64,000 bases of DNA from Blastomyces gilchristii SLH14081 (GCF_000003855.2 NW_003101681.1:4011359-4075358), one strand, 5' to 3'; numbered from the stretch's first letter, positions 12,301 to 25,055 are shown. Numbers and translations: made by a program. The notes: generated from the letters alone by a model not told the origin.

Positions 12301-13440
12301 GATGTAAGCCTGTTCTTTCTTATATATAATTATCACATAAAGATGTTGAATCTTTTAGAGAGTACACAGTTTATACTGAATCTCTGCAGTCTGATTCAGA
12401 TTGTTAATAATATAGTAATGAAGCTTTAAGATATCTGTAATTAAGCAGAGATCTTTATAATAACTGTAAAATAAGATCAAGAGAATCAAATCAATGTTCA
12501 CTGAGATCTCACTGAATAATATAAGATAGAAGATCTGATATAATTGAATCTTAAGAATATACAAATCACATGTTTATCTTATATACTAGATTATCATCAC
12601 ATCAGATATAAAGTGATAGAAGTTTTAGATAGTTATAACTACTGTCTTAACACATTATCAGAAATTTATAATATATTTTACACAAGCTTGCTTCACTGTG
12701 TTATCACTGATCTGTTCTCTTCTCAACTGACTTCTGACTGACAGTCACCAGACATCATAGAAGAAGATAATAAGCTTGAGTGAGAGATTGAGAATATTCT
12801 TAATAAAAGATCTTACAGCTGTAGCTAGACTGACCGTGTGACCGTGTCTGAGACCAGAACTAGATTTTTTGATAGTCTCATTATCAATTCAACTGATCTC
12901 ATTACACAGTTTTAACATTAGATAGTAGTCTCATACTATCTCAGTGAAACTTACTGTCTACTCTTATCACATTTTTCAAATGAGATCATAATTTCCACTT
13001 CTCAATTTAAATTATTTTTATTGCTTTAAATGACTTTAAATCTCATTTGAGTGTTATCAAAAAGTGTTACTTTTTAAAAAATTAAAAATAGTCTAAAAAA
13101 AACCTTAAAATGTCTAAAAATAGTAACTTTATACCAAGAATAGAACTAAATGAGATCAAATGAGATCACTTTCTCATTTTTTTCAAGTCATGGTTCTATT
13201 TTAAGATCTGATATATAGTCACTTTGTATGTTTTTTTAATGACTAGTCTCAGCAGAATTCACACCAAGAAATGTATGAGACCAGATCAAATGAGACCAAA
13301 TGTGCAATTCATGATCTCAGCGGCCAGTCTAGCTGTAGCTGATAATATCTTATGAAATGAGTCAGCTATGATCAACTGATCTGAACTCTGAGTTCTGTAT
13401 TATCTGAAACAGCAGTTCTTGACTGATGAGAACTGCTTCT
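9340..13440 (+). pseudogene. Gypsy-1 copy A pol remnant with chromodomain
   Basis: In order: aspartic protease with VIDSS in place of VDSG (about 9390); reverse transcriptase with the LLNKEFI, QFCMNYQELN and FTKLDVI blocks (10080-10320) and active-site box YLDN instead of YLDD (about 10498-10510); RNase H (10700-11270); integrase with DFIINL and an ISTDVS-type block (11880-12400); and at the end a chromodomain starting E-x-EIENIL (12775) that resumes after the MITE. Examples of Trp-to-TGA are at 10294-10296 (block ARWFTK) and 10357-10359 (block DEWL). Chromodomains in this clade steer integration to silent chromatin, which fits its place among repeats. Confidence 0.85.
12826..13331. mobile_element. 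hAT-type MITE (506 bp)
   Basis: Begins TAGACTGACCGTGTGACCG and ends CGGCCAGTCTA, an imperfect inverted repeat of about 11 bp, flanked by the 8-bp duplication GCTGTAGC (12818-12825 and 13332-13339). Copy B of the host Gypsy, at about 37430, shows the empty site. Its first 30 bases match the start of the large hAT element at 59668, and bases 13049-13074 are identical to 60535-60560, so it is most likely a non-autonomous relative of that hAT. No coding potential. Confidence 0.88.
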
Positions 13441-13456
13441 GAAAGAAGAGAGCTAA

Positions 13457-13713
13457 TGTGACAGACTGCATCTGATCAATTATATAGACTATTCTGTTCC
13501 ACTTCATAGATTCTTTCACTTCACTCTCAAACATGTACACTCTGATTCTCAGTCATTCTCAATCACTGATTCTCAGCCATTACACATATGTATAAATATT
13601 CATCTCAATTACTGATTTCTATACTTTCTCTTTCTTTCCTTCTCTAACATTTTTCTCTTTGTTATATAAGACCTATAATATTATACCGATCTATTCGGCG
13701 TAGGCCCCTTACA
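13457..13713 (+). repeat. 3' LTR of Gypsy-1 copy A
   Basis: Matches 7553-7810 with mostly transition differences. Here the left part has lost its CpG pairs, while the last 35 bases keep them (CCGATC, TTCGGCGTAGG), the reverse of the 5' LTR. The TSD TGAAT follows at 13714-13718. Confidence 0.92.
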
Positions 13714-14213
13714 TGAATATTGCATAAAGTATATAAAATAATGCAAGTGAATCTCTTACAAGAACTTCTATAAAGTTGAGCATGCAATTGAACACACTTT
13801 CAAGCTTTTTCACTGAAAAGAATTCAAACAAGTCATTTGACTCATTTGTCACTGTAAGCTGTCATAGATCTCATTGATCTCAGTATCAGTTTGAACAGGA
13901 CAGCCTTGTCAAAAAAGAAAAAAAAGAAAAAAAAAACCAATAGAAGGAGATCGAAAATGATGATAATTGCACATAGAGAATGAATAGAAATTTAGAAATC
14001 ATAATCATGTAGTCGAAAGTCAGTGATACAAAACCGTAGGCTGCAAAATTTTGGCAAACGGCAATGCATGTATTGATCCCTGGCCCAAACCTTCAGCGCC
14101 TCTTTGCTGGGGCTTATAATGTAGCCCCGAAGGGAAAAAAAAAAAGAAAACCAACCAAAGAAAGGAGCAGAAATCCAAAAGAGAGCATAACGTTCATTCC
14201 GGCATCACACCTC
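13714..14213. other. Island edge and 3' flank of the permease gene
   Basis: The first 190 bases have no CpG and read like mutated DNA although they lie outside the Gypsy element. From about 13900 the base composition becomes normal. Purine runs (A-rich, 13910-13935 and 14138-14150) lie in the probable 3' UTR of the permease. No gene seen. Confidence 0.5.
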
Positions 14214-16249
14214 TTAGAAGAGCCAAGACACAAAAGTCCGATAGAAGAACCCAGCCTTCTCATAACTTTTGGTCTCCGCCGCTTTTCTTGCTAAAAACTC
14301 AGCCTCCTCACGATCGATCTTGTCCTTGCCCGTCCACAAATCAGCCTCATGAGGCTTCACACCCGACGTTTTATTGTAAAATTTGTACCCGAAGATGAGA
14401 ATGAGGTACAGCGGGACACCCAAGTACGCTGTGATAAAGTTCTTGTAGTCGAAATTTCCGTATGTGTCCGGGTCATGAACAAACACTTCGAAGTTCTTGG
14501 TAAGACCGATGAGAATGCAGAATGCGAGGGCACCGTATGAGCCAAATGAACCGAAGGGTGCTTTAAAAGCGAGCGAGCTCTCTGGGACACCCTGTGCTTT
14601 GCGTGCACGAATGAAGCAAATGTGTGTAACAAGGATGGAGATCCAGGTCAGCAGCCCGAAAATGGTAACTAGGTTAACGAAATAGCCGAACACAACCTTG
14701 GAGTCGTTGGAAACGTTCATGTATGCCAACAGAGCAAATAATGCAGACATGCCCAGCGCATAAATGGGAACACCTCTCCGGTCCGTCCTGGCAAGGATCC
14801 TTGGTGCTTTCCCCTCCCGGGCGAGGCCGTAGATGGTTCTTGTCGCGATGTACAAGTCAGAGTTGGCAGCGGAAAAGACGAAAATCAAAATGCACGCATT
14901 GAGAATTCCAGGGAGAACTCTGATACCGGAAAGTTCGATGGCCACAACGAATGGGGAGGCAGCAGCGGAACTAGATGATTTAGCCGCGAATGCAAGTTCT
15001 CTCGAGTTATATGGAACCAACATTCCCAGCAGGAACACGCTGAGGATATAGAAGAAAAGGATCCGGTAAAAGGTGAGTCTAATAGCGCGAGGGATGGTCT
15101 TTCGAGGGTTCTGAGCTTCCCCTACAGTAACACCAACGAGCTCAGTACCGAGGAAAGCAAAAGTTCCCGTAACCATGGTCGACCAAAATGCAAGGAAGCG
15201 GCCTGATGAACCCTCCTTGATATACGTGTTGAAAGCACCTGGATCCTTCCAGTAGCGGAATCCCTTTCTGTCATGATCCGGGCCTCCACCTAAAGCAAGG
15301 ATCAGAGACAGCAGTATCAAGCCGATGATGACGATGACCTTGAAAGAGGACAACCAAAATTCGAATTCTCCGAAAAATCGAATGCCGAAGTAGTTGATAC
15401 ACACTATCGTGACCAAGAAGACCGTAATCCAAACTCCTGGATTCACCCTTTCCCTGTCAACCCAGTAGGAAATCACTAATGCGCCTGCGGTCAGTTGGTT
15501 TGGAGTAACGATGATGTATTTACAATAGTATCTGGCCACGGCTTAGTTAGCTACTAGTTACGGAGTACACTGAACTACCTTTAGCGAACCTTGAACAATG
15601 AAAGTGGGGCCAGAAATATGGGGCTACTACTAACAGGTAACCGAGCGCAAAACCTAGTGCAGGATCACAAAAGCGAACAGCATAACCGGTAAACCCTGAG
15701 GGAGTGGGAAGCCATGCTGCCATTTCGCCAACTGCGCACATAACGACATACACGATGAAGCCGACTACCGAATACGAGATCAAAACAGACGCAGGCTGTA
15801 AAGAGTTAGAGATTCCAGTCCTTCGGACATTGCGCACGCCATCCTTCAGGCATAGCAATCACTTACGCCAGCCCTATACAGCAGGAATTAGCAAATGCCA
15901 AATAGGAAGATAGTAAGAACTGTGTGAATGGACTATAATCAATATAGCAGAAGATGTACTTACTTTGCCAGAGCAGAACCTGTGCCAATAATAAGACCAG
16001 TCCCAATGGCACCGCCAATAGCTGCAAGCAAGTTAGCCTTGTGCAGTGCAAATGATTGCAAGCACGACAAGATGCAGCCGTACCAATCATAGTAATATGC
16101 CGAGCCTTCAAGCCACGACGCAGGGCGACTCCCTTCTCATCCTCATCAACCACGCCCTCAGGCTCCGCAGGGACATTCTCCTCAGAATATTCATTCTTCA
16201 CTTGGCTTTCGACGGACGAAACATCCTCTTTCCGACTCCAGTTAGCCAT
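14214..16249 (-). CDS. dip5: Dicarboxylic amino-acid permease (Dip5-like), 5 exons
   Basis: A plasma-membrane transporter of the fungal amino-acid permease family (APC superfamily), probably taking up glutamate and aspartate by proton symport. Exons, in coding order: 16249-16084, 16021-15964, 15873-15867, 15795-15635, 15531-14214; introns of 62, 90, 71 and 103 bp, all GT..AG. Joined, they give 569 residues, as usual for Dip5. After a charged, Ser/Glu-rich N-terminus of about 45 residues comes the TM1 block IGGAIGTGLIIGTGSA, then KAGPASVLISYSVVGF, GEMAAWLP, GFTGYAVRF, and further TM segments through YKNFITAYLGVPLYLILIFG; the tail has HEADLWTGK. Exon 3 is only 7 nt but is needed to keep frame and the conserved AGP. 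The start at 16249 has a fair context (GGCATGG); an in-frame ATG at 16366 would add 39 residues without family support. Exact substrate is inferred. Confidence 0.9.
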
Positions 16250-19108
16250 GCCACACAGGGTAAATCGCACAAAAGCACACTGGCCGTTTTGGGTTTTTAA
16301 TGGAATGGCTTCAGGAAAAGGACGAGAAATGCGCTTCGTTAATTGCAGGTCAGATATGCCAGTCACCGAAAGAGGAAGAGGTGAATTTTGTCAAAAGCTT
16401 CGAAGTGCGGAGGACCCGGGTATTATATACACCCAAGTGCCACTGGTTTGCCTTCTGAGGAGAGCCCGGAGAGGAGTTAAAAGTTAAAATCTGGCGGGTT
16501 TCTTGTGCTACCCAATCTGGACTTAAGTTCTTCTTATAGCGAGAGTCAGTGGCTATCAATGGTAACGTCAGCAAGGGCAGCGGTTTTCGAACTTGAAGCA
16601 TGCGCCTTGTTCGTAAGTTAATGCTTTGCAACAGTCCATGTGTCCTGGTTGCCTCTGTGTTAATCAGATCCACGCACAATCACACTCTTCTCCAACACTT
16701 GACCAAATATAAGGAAGGGGTATTTTTTGTTTCGCGTATTCTTAAAGCCTACAGCGGGGAGCCATGCTACGGCTGAACCTATATTTCCGTGGGCGGGGGA
16801 AGAGTAAAACAGTGGTCAGTGGCCAGTGGCCAAGCGGGCAATTATATGGCCTCTTCCCACGCCCACTCACTCGCCGGTGCAGCCAATAACGATAATCACC
16901 AGATTAAAAAGAAAAAAATGGGCACAAGGGAATTTCTTATTTGTACTTGGTTTCCCAAGGCTTTTTCCAGGCTTCTTCCAAGTGTTTATGACCCCACCAT
17001 GTGTTTGTCCTACCTAGATACTCAACTGGGCTCAATGCTGGATAGCCTTTCTAATATGGATTCGGGGTAAATATTGTCATACAGTGTTTCCCGCGCTGAA
17101 AGAGCAATGCTAAACCATCTAGCGGTTCGGAATTGGTGTGGCTGGAAGCAAGCAAATCATGTTAAACAAGATTCATCGGTCCACCAATGCGGAGATACTA
17201 CGGCAGGCCCCGGAACACAATTGGTTGGTTCGATTATTCTTCAGTCGTTCTAAAGCACTTCTTTGCCTCATCGTGCGGTGATTGCCACTGATTGGCAGTA
17301 TCTTTTCTTGTTAATCTTGGGAACCACCCATAAGGGTGCCATGTTGCGGAGCCGTTGACAGAAATGTTCTTGTTCTCGCTCTGGATCTTGGCCGCGTTGA
17401 GTTTTCTTTTCTTTCCGTATCATAATGGAGGACAAGGAAGACATGTATGCTGAGGCTAAATCCGTTAAGTAATGAAGTCTAATACACCAACCATATCAAG
17501 AGAATGGAAAATCCAGGGGCTAGAAATCGGTGACCTAAAACGCTTCGTGAAGATCTATTGCATGAAACGTAAAAACTCTATCCAAAAGAAAATCCACTCG
17601 AAAATAGGTATGGTAATGTTTCGACCCTAATTGTGGATCAAAACTACTAGGGTACTTTTGAAAAACAACAAAAGGTTGTTCACCACCATGGACCCGCTCT
17701 TCTTGCTTGCCCTCGCTCGACCAGGATTAAGTTATATGCTTATGATTTCAAAATTCCCAACAAAATGCCCCTCTGTAGGCGCACTGATCTCCATACAAGT
17801 ATAAGCGAAAACCGTGAAGAATTTTTGGCCCGCGGGGTAACGAGAGTTGCATGACCAATTATCAGATGGACTACATTATTTTATCTCCTCTTTTCTCTCC
17901 CCTTTCACCCTTTCACTCCCTTGTAATCTGCAAAGTTCATTGGTTGGAAAACTTTTGGATGATCGGTAAAACTTCCCTCCCTAAAATGTAACATTGATGC
18001 GCATATTTTGGAATCATGCATAGCGCGTTCGTGGAAGAAGCAATTTACCGGAGACCCGAGGGTATTCAGATTGCTGGGTTCCCCAAGGGGTGCCCAAGTG
18101 GTTAGGATATACCCGCTTCAGCCATTCTCCGAAATTTATACGCAATAGGTGAAAGAGGGGGGGAAAGGGGCAAGTCTCTTGTCGGCATGAGAACCACTTT
18201 TCAATAATAATTCTAACCAAGTAATTGGCATCCAGGCAATCTGCAAATCAGAAAACGTCGTTCTGGCTCAATAATAATGCGAAAACTGTAACATAAATAC
18301 CGGCTTAATTGCGGGGAACCTGGCATTGCCTTTAACCCGAGCCCTATACCAATGCTTAGGAGTGTATACAGTGCCATAGACCCTGTGGAGTTATTCTTAA
18401 TACCGGTAACCACGGATATGGAGGGCAAGGCAGTCGAAGTAAGCTTAAGAACAAGCTTGCCGAGCCGCACTATAAAATGCTTAAATCTCCAAACGCGCTA
18501 TCAACGCACCGAAAGGGACTGCCAAGCCTCCGTAGTTGGCGAGCTATCATTTTCGTTCATTTCTTAAACCTGAACAACTACAACTTGTAAAGAGTGTTTT
18601 GTGAGTTGTTTTTTGGTTGGTTATCATCAGATCAGTTACGGCGTCAAACAAGCAATGTGCAGATTGACCGAAGTTAATTCATCGGTCTGTGCCAGCCTTG
18701 TTTCGCGGGTTGGGATAGTCGGATGAAGCATGGTTAATTTTTCAATTTCGGGTTGGTCGGAAAATCAATATTACAATATCAATGTCAACCCGAGCGCAGC
18801 TAAAGACAAAATGCACGTACAGGGATGACACAAAAACCAAACACGTCGGGATGTATGTTTCAAGAATGTGGACGACAAACAGTTCATCTGAATTATTCAA
18901 ATGTCCATCCTTGAGTCCAGACTTACTTGATAGATAGTGGAACTTAGGGCTCTTCATTTTCTAGCGTAGAGTAAACATGTAATCATCTGCAGGTTTTGCA
19001 ATGAGACGGTGGTTTTACAATATTAGAGGGATTTGCGCGCACACAGTCTTGGCACATCTAAACAAAATGTTGTAGGATTATTTCTTCTTCTTCTTCCATT
19101 ATACTCAT
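16250..19108. other. Intergenic region upstream of the permease
   Basis: About 2.9 kb of normal-composition DNA without a convincing gene. Open stretches at 16056-16487, 16789-17070, 18213-18470 and 18742-18957 show no domain and no good splice partners. It should contain the permease promoter (close to 16250-16800). A tRNA A-box-like string at about 18095 lacks a B box. Confidence 0.5.
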
Positions 19109-19297
19109 ATGCAAAAAGAGCTTATGGCAACGTCCTTATGTGATGCTAATACAGGCCAAGAGTTGGTTATACAGGAGGAAATACAGGTGTTGAAACCATA
19201 CAAAGATGACAAGAAACATAGGAAATACAAAGAGTTGAAAGTAAATTTATGTAGTTATTTAGTACACCCCTGTATTTTTAAGTTCTGTGGGTTTTGA
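19109..19297 (+). other. Short open stretch of 62 codons, unrecognised
   Basis: Begins MQKELMATSLCDANTGQELV and continues with a Lys-rich, helical-looking segment (EEIQVLKPYKDDKKHRKYKE). The amino-acid make-up is gene-like and it could be the C-terminal remnant of a transposase, but nothing identifies it. It ends just before a CCACACACCCACACC-rich patch and the AT-rich flank of the Copia insertion. Could also be chance. Confidence 0.2.
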
Positions 19298-19474
19298 GCC
19301 CACACACCCACACCAAGGCGCTGGCATGATCACCCAACCTCATTTCCACTCAATGCCCGCTGATTTAATTATCTAATATCTCTTAATGAGTTAAAAGAAG
19401 TAGTTATTAAAGAGATTATTGCATGATTATACTGTGTATATTATAATCTAGCTAGCAACAGCTAATATATATAT
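19298..19474. other. Right margin of gene island 1
   Basis: GC-balanced up to about 19360 (with ACTCAATGCCCGC at 19347, which resembles the doubled motif in the Fot1-like terminal repeats), then AT-rich up to the Copia target duplication. It may be the end of a lost DNA transposon. Confidence 0.3.
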
Positions 19475-19479
19475 GTGTG

Positions 19480-19750
19480 TGTCAGGAAAAAGAGGTTATA
19501 CACTACTGAACGCCACCAACATCGTATTACTACAATATTTCTCATCATCATCATCAGCTTACTACAATGCTCATCTAATACTCACTTATACTAGCTCTCT
19601 TGGCTCACACATATATTTTACTATAAATAGCTCTATCTTTTGTATGAAATAGATATATTAGATAGTGCATAAATAATATAACAAGCAGATCTTAATACAT
19701 ATAAGATTCATATGTCTTCAACATATTCATCTGTGACACTCAATTCAACA
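19480..19750 (+). repeat. 5' LTR of the Copia element
   Basis: 271 bp, starting TGTCAGG and ending CAACA. Contains TATAAATAGC at about 19624 as a likely TATA box. CpG pairs remain only in the outer 50 bases (AACGCCACC, ATCGTA). Confidence 0.93.
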
Positions 19751-19760
19751 GTTATGAGCC
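19751..19760 (+). promoter_or_regulatory. Copia primer-binding site (initiator tRNA-Met, anticodon half)
   Basis: GTTATGAGCC directly after the 5' LTR is complementary to GGCTCATAAC, the anticodon stem-loop of eukaryotic initiator tRNA-Met. Drosophila copia and yeast Ty5 are primed by such internal tRNA-Met sequence rather than by the tRNA 3' end. The match is read by eye from known tRNA sequence. Confidence 0.7.
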
Positions 19761-20287
19761 TGATAAGCAGCATCTGAAGAGAAGTGTGATACATCACAAT
19801 CTCAATTCTCATTCAAATTTGACAATAATCATTTGAACTGAGATGATTAATTCTCATTTGTATACAGTTCAATCTAATTGATTATTATACTCAATTTCTG
19901 ATAAGCAGCATCTGAAGAGAAGCACAATACACTGATTTCAATTCTCATTTGAATTTGACAACAATCATTTGAACTGAGACAATTGATTCTCATTTGTATA
20001 CAGTTCAATTAACTTAACTGTTATATCATACTCAATTTCTGATAAGTAGTATCTGAAGAGAAGTGTGATACATCAATCTCATTTCTCATTCAAACTGATA
20101 ACTATCATTCAAACTGAGATGATTATATATCAATCTCAATTCTCATTCAAACTGATAACTATCATTTGAACTGAGATGATAGATTCTCACTCATATACAT
20201 TTCAATATACTCAACTGTTATACACTCTGAATTCTGATCATATCTATTCTTAAATACTTGAACTGATTCCTCAATTCATTCAATATA

Positions 20288-23200
20288 ACTGATATGATAG
20301 ATAAGACAATGTCTAGTGCAATCATACACCTTAGCATTTCTGAAGATTGAAAACTTTGATATAAGCATATGCTAGAATATGCAAAGAACAAGAAGGTATC
20401 AGACTTTATTAATCTTGATAAATCTGATATCTTCTCTGAACTAGAAGAACCTCTGAAACCTGAGTGTTCAGAAGAAGTCATCACAGAGGCTAAGATAGTA
20501 TATAATATCAAGATCACTGCATGAAAAATCAAATATATAAAATATGAGAAATTGAATGAAGATATGACAAAGATACAAGATGTTATATAAAGAACAGTGA
20601 ATGTCACAGAGCTATGACATGTATGCAGTGAGAATGATGATGTAAAAGACATTATCTGATTATTAAGAGATTGTCTCTCTCTTACAATCACAGACTATCA
20701 AGATAATGTGAGAATCTGATATCATGATCTCTGCAAAGCACTGAAAAACAGAGGTATAGAGAAGTGGTTAAATGACTGATCACTTATTGAAGATGATATC
20801 AAAGAGATGAATATAGCTGAACAGTTCAACTTGAAGAAAGACTTCTTAAATGCAAATCTAGCTATTGATGCAGAATATACACAAGCATGAACAAAGAATA
20901 TTTGATATGATAAAGATGTCATATCTTTGATAGAGTTAGTTAAGAACTTCAAGAAAAGGTATAGAGAAATGAGTATTCTCAAAGAAGATAAATCTATGAA
21001 CTTTGCTACTCTTAATGAAAGATCTCAGCAATCATCATCAGTGATATTTAAAAACTGCATCTGCAGAGCCTGTCACTGATATGCTCAGTGCTACTATCTC
21101 AATTTATCAAGGAAGTCATCTGAATGAAAGGAAAATGAGGAGAAGAGAACTCAGATCAATCAAGCTCTTAAAAATCAAGAATTGAAGAGACACATTGATT
21201 GTGTGATATCTAGAGATTCATTTATGAATACAGATATGATAGATGTCAATGAAGTAGTTCTAGAAGAAATGATTCTGAAGTAATCAGTTTTTAAATCTAT
21301 CAATCATTAATCTATCAATCAACAGATTCAGAAAATATTAATGAACTCTTCAAATTCATACTTCTATCTCTGAAACTCCTGAATCTTTGATACTGATACA
21401 GAACAGCATATATGCAATAATTGAATACATTTTCTATTCTTTATCTCTGCAAATGAGAATGCAGAAGTCTATACAGATAATTTCAGCACTAAAGTTGAAG
21501 ATTATGAAACTGTTAGAACTATCATGATAAATGAAGCAGAAAAGCAGTTCAATGTTAATCTCACTAACACAGCTTATATCTCAAATTTCCATATAAATAT
21601 CATTGCATGGAAACTGTGTTTTCATATAGAAGACATCTATTATGATGAAAAGAACTTCAGATTGTGAAAATGCATAGATAATACAATCTTTGTATATATT
21701 AAAGTATTTAAGAAATTGCTAGTTACAGAATATAGTGAAATAGCTGTTTTCTCAACTATCTTAGAAAAATTCACTACTGAAGCTGATACAGCTATCACAT
21801 CACATACATCTAACATCACTATATCTGAAAAAATAATATCTTCAAATTCTTCAACTTCTTTAAATTCATTCAATCTATTAATATACACTAAATCTTCTCA
21901 AAAATCTAAGATCTCTATAGCTACTCAGTCAATATGATATAAGAGATTAGAACATTCATTGAAAATTATCATTTAAAAGCTTGTAAATGATGCAACTGGC
22001 ATTCAAATCATCAATCTAGAAGATGCTGTGACTGAGCTTAGCACTGAGCTTTGCAAACCCTGCTATCTATCTAATGCAAAAAATTAAATATCTAGATGTT
22101 CTTATGTTAGATCTCAAATACCATTTAAATACTTACATGTAGATATCATATATGGTTCTACACAGTGCTATAATGATGAGTATTATCTCATACATTTCAT
22201 GTGTGATTATCTATGTTTTCATATAGCTATAACAGCTATTCAAAAATCTGAAATCTGAAAAGCTCTTAGACAAGCTATCAATTGAATTAAATATCAATTC
22301 AACTGTACTATAAAGATTATTTATATTGATAATAATACTGTAATCAAAAAAGCAGATGATTTTATAAATTAAGTGAATAATGAAGGTCTAGAGGTGAAGT
22401 GTTCTTTAGAGTATATTTATAAACAAAATGATGCAGCAGAGTAAGTAGAAGCAATATTAATAATAAAAACAAGAACTCTACAGATAGAATCTCTTCTATT
22501 ATAATCACTTTTCTCTGAGATTGCACTTACTATTATCTATCTAGTGAATTGAATCTTTACTAGAATTCTAGATTGAAAGTTATCTCTATAAGTATTGAAA
22601 GAATTTCTATAAATCAAACCTTACTTCTGTGCTTATCTTTGAATCTACAGATGTCACATCTATGCAAAGATACTAGATGAAGTTCTCAATAGAAATCACT
22701 TACAGAAGCTAGATCTCTGTGTATATATTGAATATTTAGTTGAATATGATTCTACAAACATCTATTGAATTTGAATTCCACACTTAGAATGAGTGATAAG
22801 AGCAAGAGATGTGATATTTAATGAGAATAGAAAATTCAACTCTGAAGATCTCTACATTGAAAGACAACTAAGAGATTGAGTATCTAAGAAGATGAAGCTT
22901 TTATATATGAAAGTTTGAGAATCATCAATGACTTCTATCAATCAATTGAAAGAGATTATAGATGCAGATATTGATGTTTTTCATTTTAAAGAAAATACTC
23001 AAAGCTCTGAAAAAATAGAGAAGAAGAATAATAAGTATAAATATTATAATATTTTAATTCTTTCTAATATTTCAATTCTTTCTACACCAGATTCAATGCC
23101 AGAGTCAACAGATCTCAATGTTAATATTAATACTCATTCAGCTGTGATAGATAATCAAATATAAAACATTACATCTAGAGCTTATAATATCAGTACTGAT

Positions 23201-25055
23201 TTTAATGAAGCTAATATTATTGAAGATTGCAGAATATGAAAATGCAGAGCTACTCATCTTATAATAATTGAAAATGTCAAAGATAATTCTTATTAAATGA
23301 TTAATAATGCATTCTCTTATTTAAATTCTTACACAGACTTTAATAAGTCTTAAAATTTATTTCCTAATACTATTTTTATAGTTATTAATAATACAGCTAT
23401 ATCAACAGTATTCATACTAACTTTGAGAATTTATAAATCTCAACTGTCAGATTCACTGAATCACTGAGCAGATATTAAAAAACACTTATATTATAAAGAA
23501 TTTGAGAATACTGTTAAGTAAGAATAGAATAATATATCTCTGTAGAATATATATGAAATTACTAGCAGATTACAGAGAGATATCTCAATTATTTCTCTAT
23601 AATAAGTATTCATCTACAAATTCAATGATGAAGATTTTCTTTTGAAATACAAAGCTTGTATCTGTATATACAGAGATCTTCAATCAATTACAGATCTCAC
23701 TATAAAAGTTTATACACTAGCTGTCAGAAATCTCTGAATCTTATTAGCTTTAACAGCAGTATTTAATCTAGATGTGAAACAGCTAGATGAAATTACTATC
23801 TTTATTAATAGTGATATTAATGAGCTAGTATATATGAAACTATCTAATAAATAATGAAAGTTGAAGAGAGTGCAGAATTTAAAGTGTATAAATTATATAC
23901 TAAAACTTCTATAAGTACTATATAAATTACACAGATTATTTCTTCTCTGGTTAAATAAACTATCTTCAATATTGAAAACACTAGACTTTATCTCTCTATC
24001 AGAGAATTGATATCTCTTCTTTAATAATCAATTAATCATCTTCTTCTATATAAATGATATTATCATTCTATCACAATGAGAAGATTTAAAAGAAAGAGAT
24101 CAACTAATCAAAGATCTTAAAAATGCCTACAAGATCTGACAGATGAGAGATTTGAAATGGTTTCTCAACATGTGAATAATACACAATTGTCTCAACTTGA
24201 AGCTCTGGCTATGTCAGAATGCCTATATTGATAAGATAGTTGATATATATCATCTCACACACATCTGCAAGATATATATCTCACTAACTGATGCTCTGTT
24301 AGAGCCTTTTAATAAGTCAGTCATATCTGTAAAAATTCATTATTATCAGCAATGTATCAGCTTCTACATCTACTCAGTGATAATGACTCATTCTGATATT
24401 ATATATGCAGTGAGAAAACTAGCTATATTCATGATAAATTCATTGAAACATTACTTATCAGAGATGAATAGAATGATATCTTATCTATATAATATAAAGA
24501 ATCTCACTATTCAATTTGATAATAATATTGACAGATCTCTGTAACTTAATCTCAAATCTGATATCATTGAAGCTATCAGTGATGTCTCTTTTACAGATAA
24601 TCTGAATTACTGCTCTATACAAGAATATATCTTCAAACTATTCAGTGAGACTGTTGATTGAAAATCAAATAGACAGATAATTATAACTACATCTATCATA
24701 GAAGCTGAGCTTATTGCTATCTCATGAGTTGATAAGAAATCTATCTGATGAGATAGATTCTTTCAATATATTTAATTTGAATCTGATTACAAGATCTGTA
24801 TTCAATGTGATAACTGTCAAACTGTTGATATTCTTATGAAGAAAGATCTCTCTATAATTATAAAGCTCTGTCATATTGATATATATAAAAGCTGACTCTG
24901 AGAATATGTTCAATTCAGCAATATTACAGTTGATTGAGTGTCTACAGTCTAGATATCAGTGAATGGCCTCACTAAGGCTCTGTCACACCAGAAACATACA
25001 GAATTTGTCAAGATGCTAAGCCTAGTTGATATATCAGATATCATCAAGATATAAG
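20288..25055 (+). pseudogene. Copia gag-pol remnant
   Basis: Reading through stops on the plus strand: gag from about 20288 (MSSAIIHLSISED); a Cys/His cluster at about 21056-21090; protease with the block W-IFDTDTEQHICNN at 21380 (Trp now TGA, family DTGA); integrase with CKPCYLSNAKN (about 22050), YLHVDII (22130), and the GAAER-like NDAAE block (22430); reverse transcriptase 23600-24300 with FYINDII in place of YVDD; RNase H to about 25050 (ADVLTKAL-like GLTKALSHQKH). Longest clean stretch is 24197-24544. It could not be expressed as a polyprotein. Confidence 0.88.

Larger units (their letters stand above)
7553..13713 (+). mobile_element. Gypsy family-1 chromovirus, full-length copy A
   Basis: The element has two LTRs of 258 and 257 bp starting TG and ending CA, flanked by the 5-bp duplication TGAAT (7548-7552 and 13714-13718). 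Between them, gag, protease, reverse transcriptase, RNase H, integrase and a C-terminal chromodomain can be read in order on the plus strand through many stops. A 506-bp hAT-type MITE lies in the chromodomain part. Without that insert, its length is close to copy B at 37001-42516, the same family on the other strand. Confidence 0.93.

Noticed and set aside
14349..15051. Open frames on the plus strand opposite the permease (14349-14540, 14497-14685, 14833-15051)
   Set aside because: Antisense shadows of a well-supported coding exon.
18085..18125. Possible tRNA gene (GCCCAAGTGGTTAGG resembles an A box)
   Set aside because: No B box or T-arm in the next 100 bases and no acceptor pairing.
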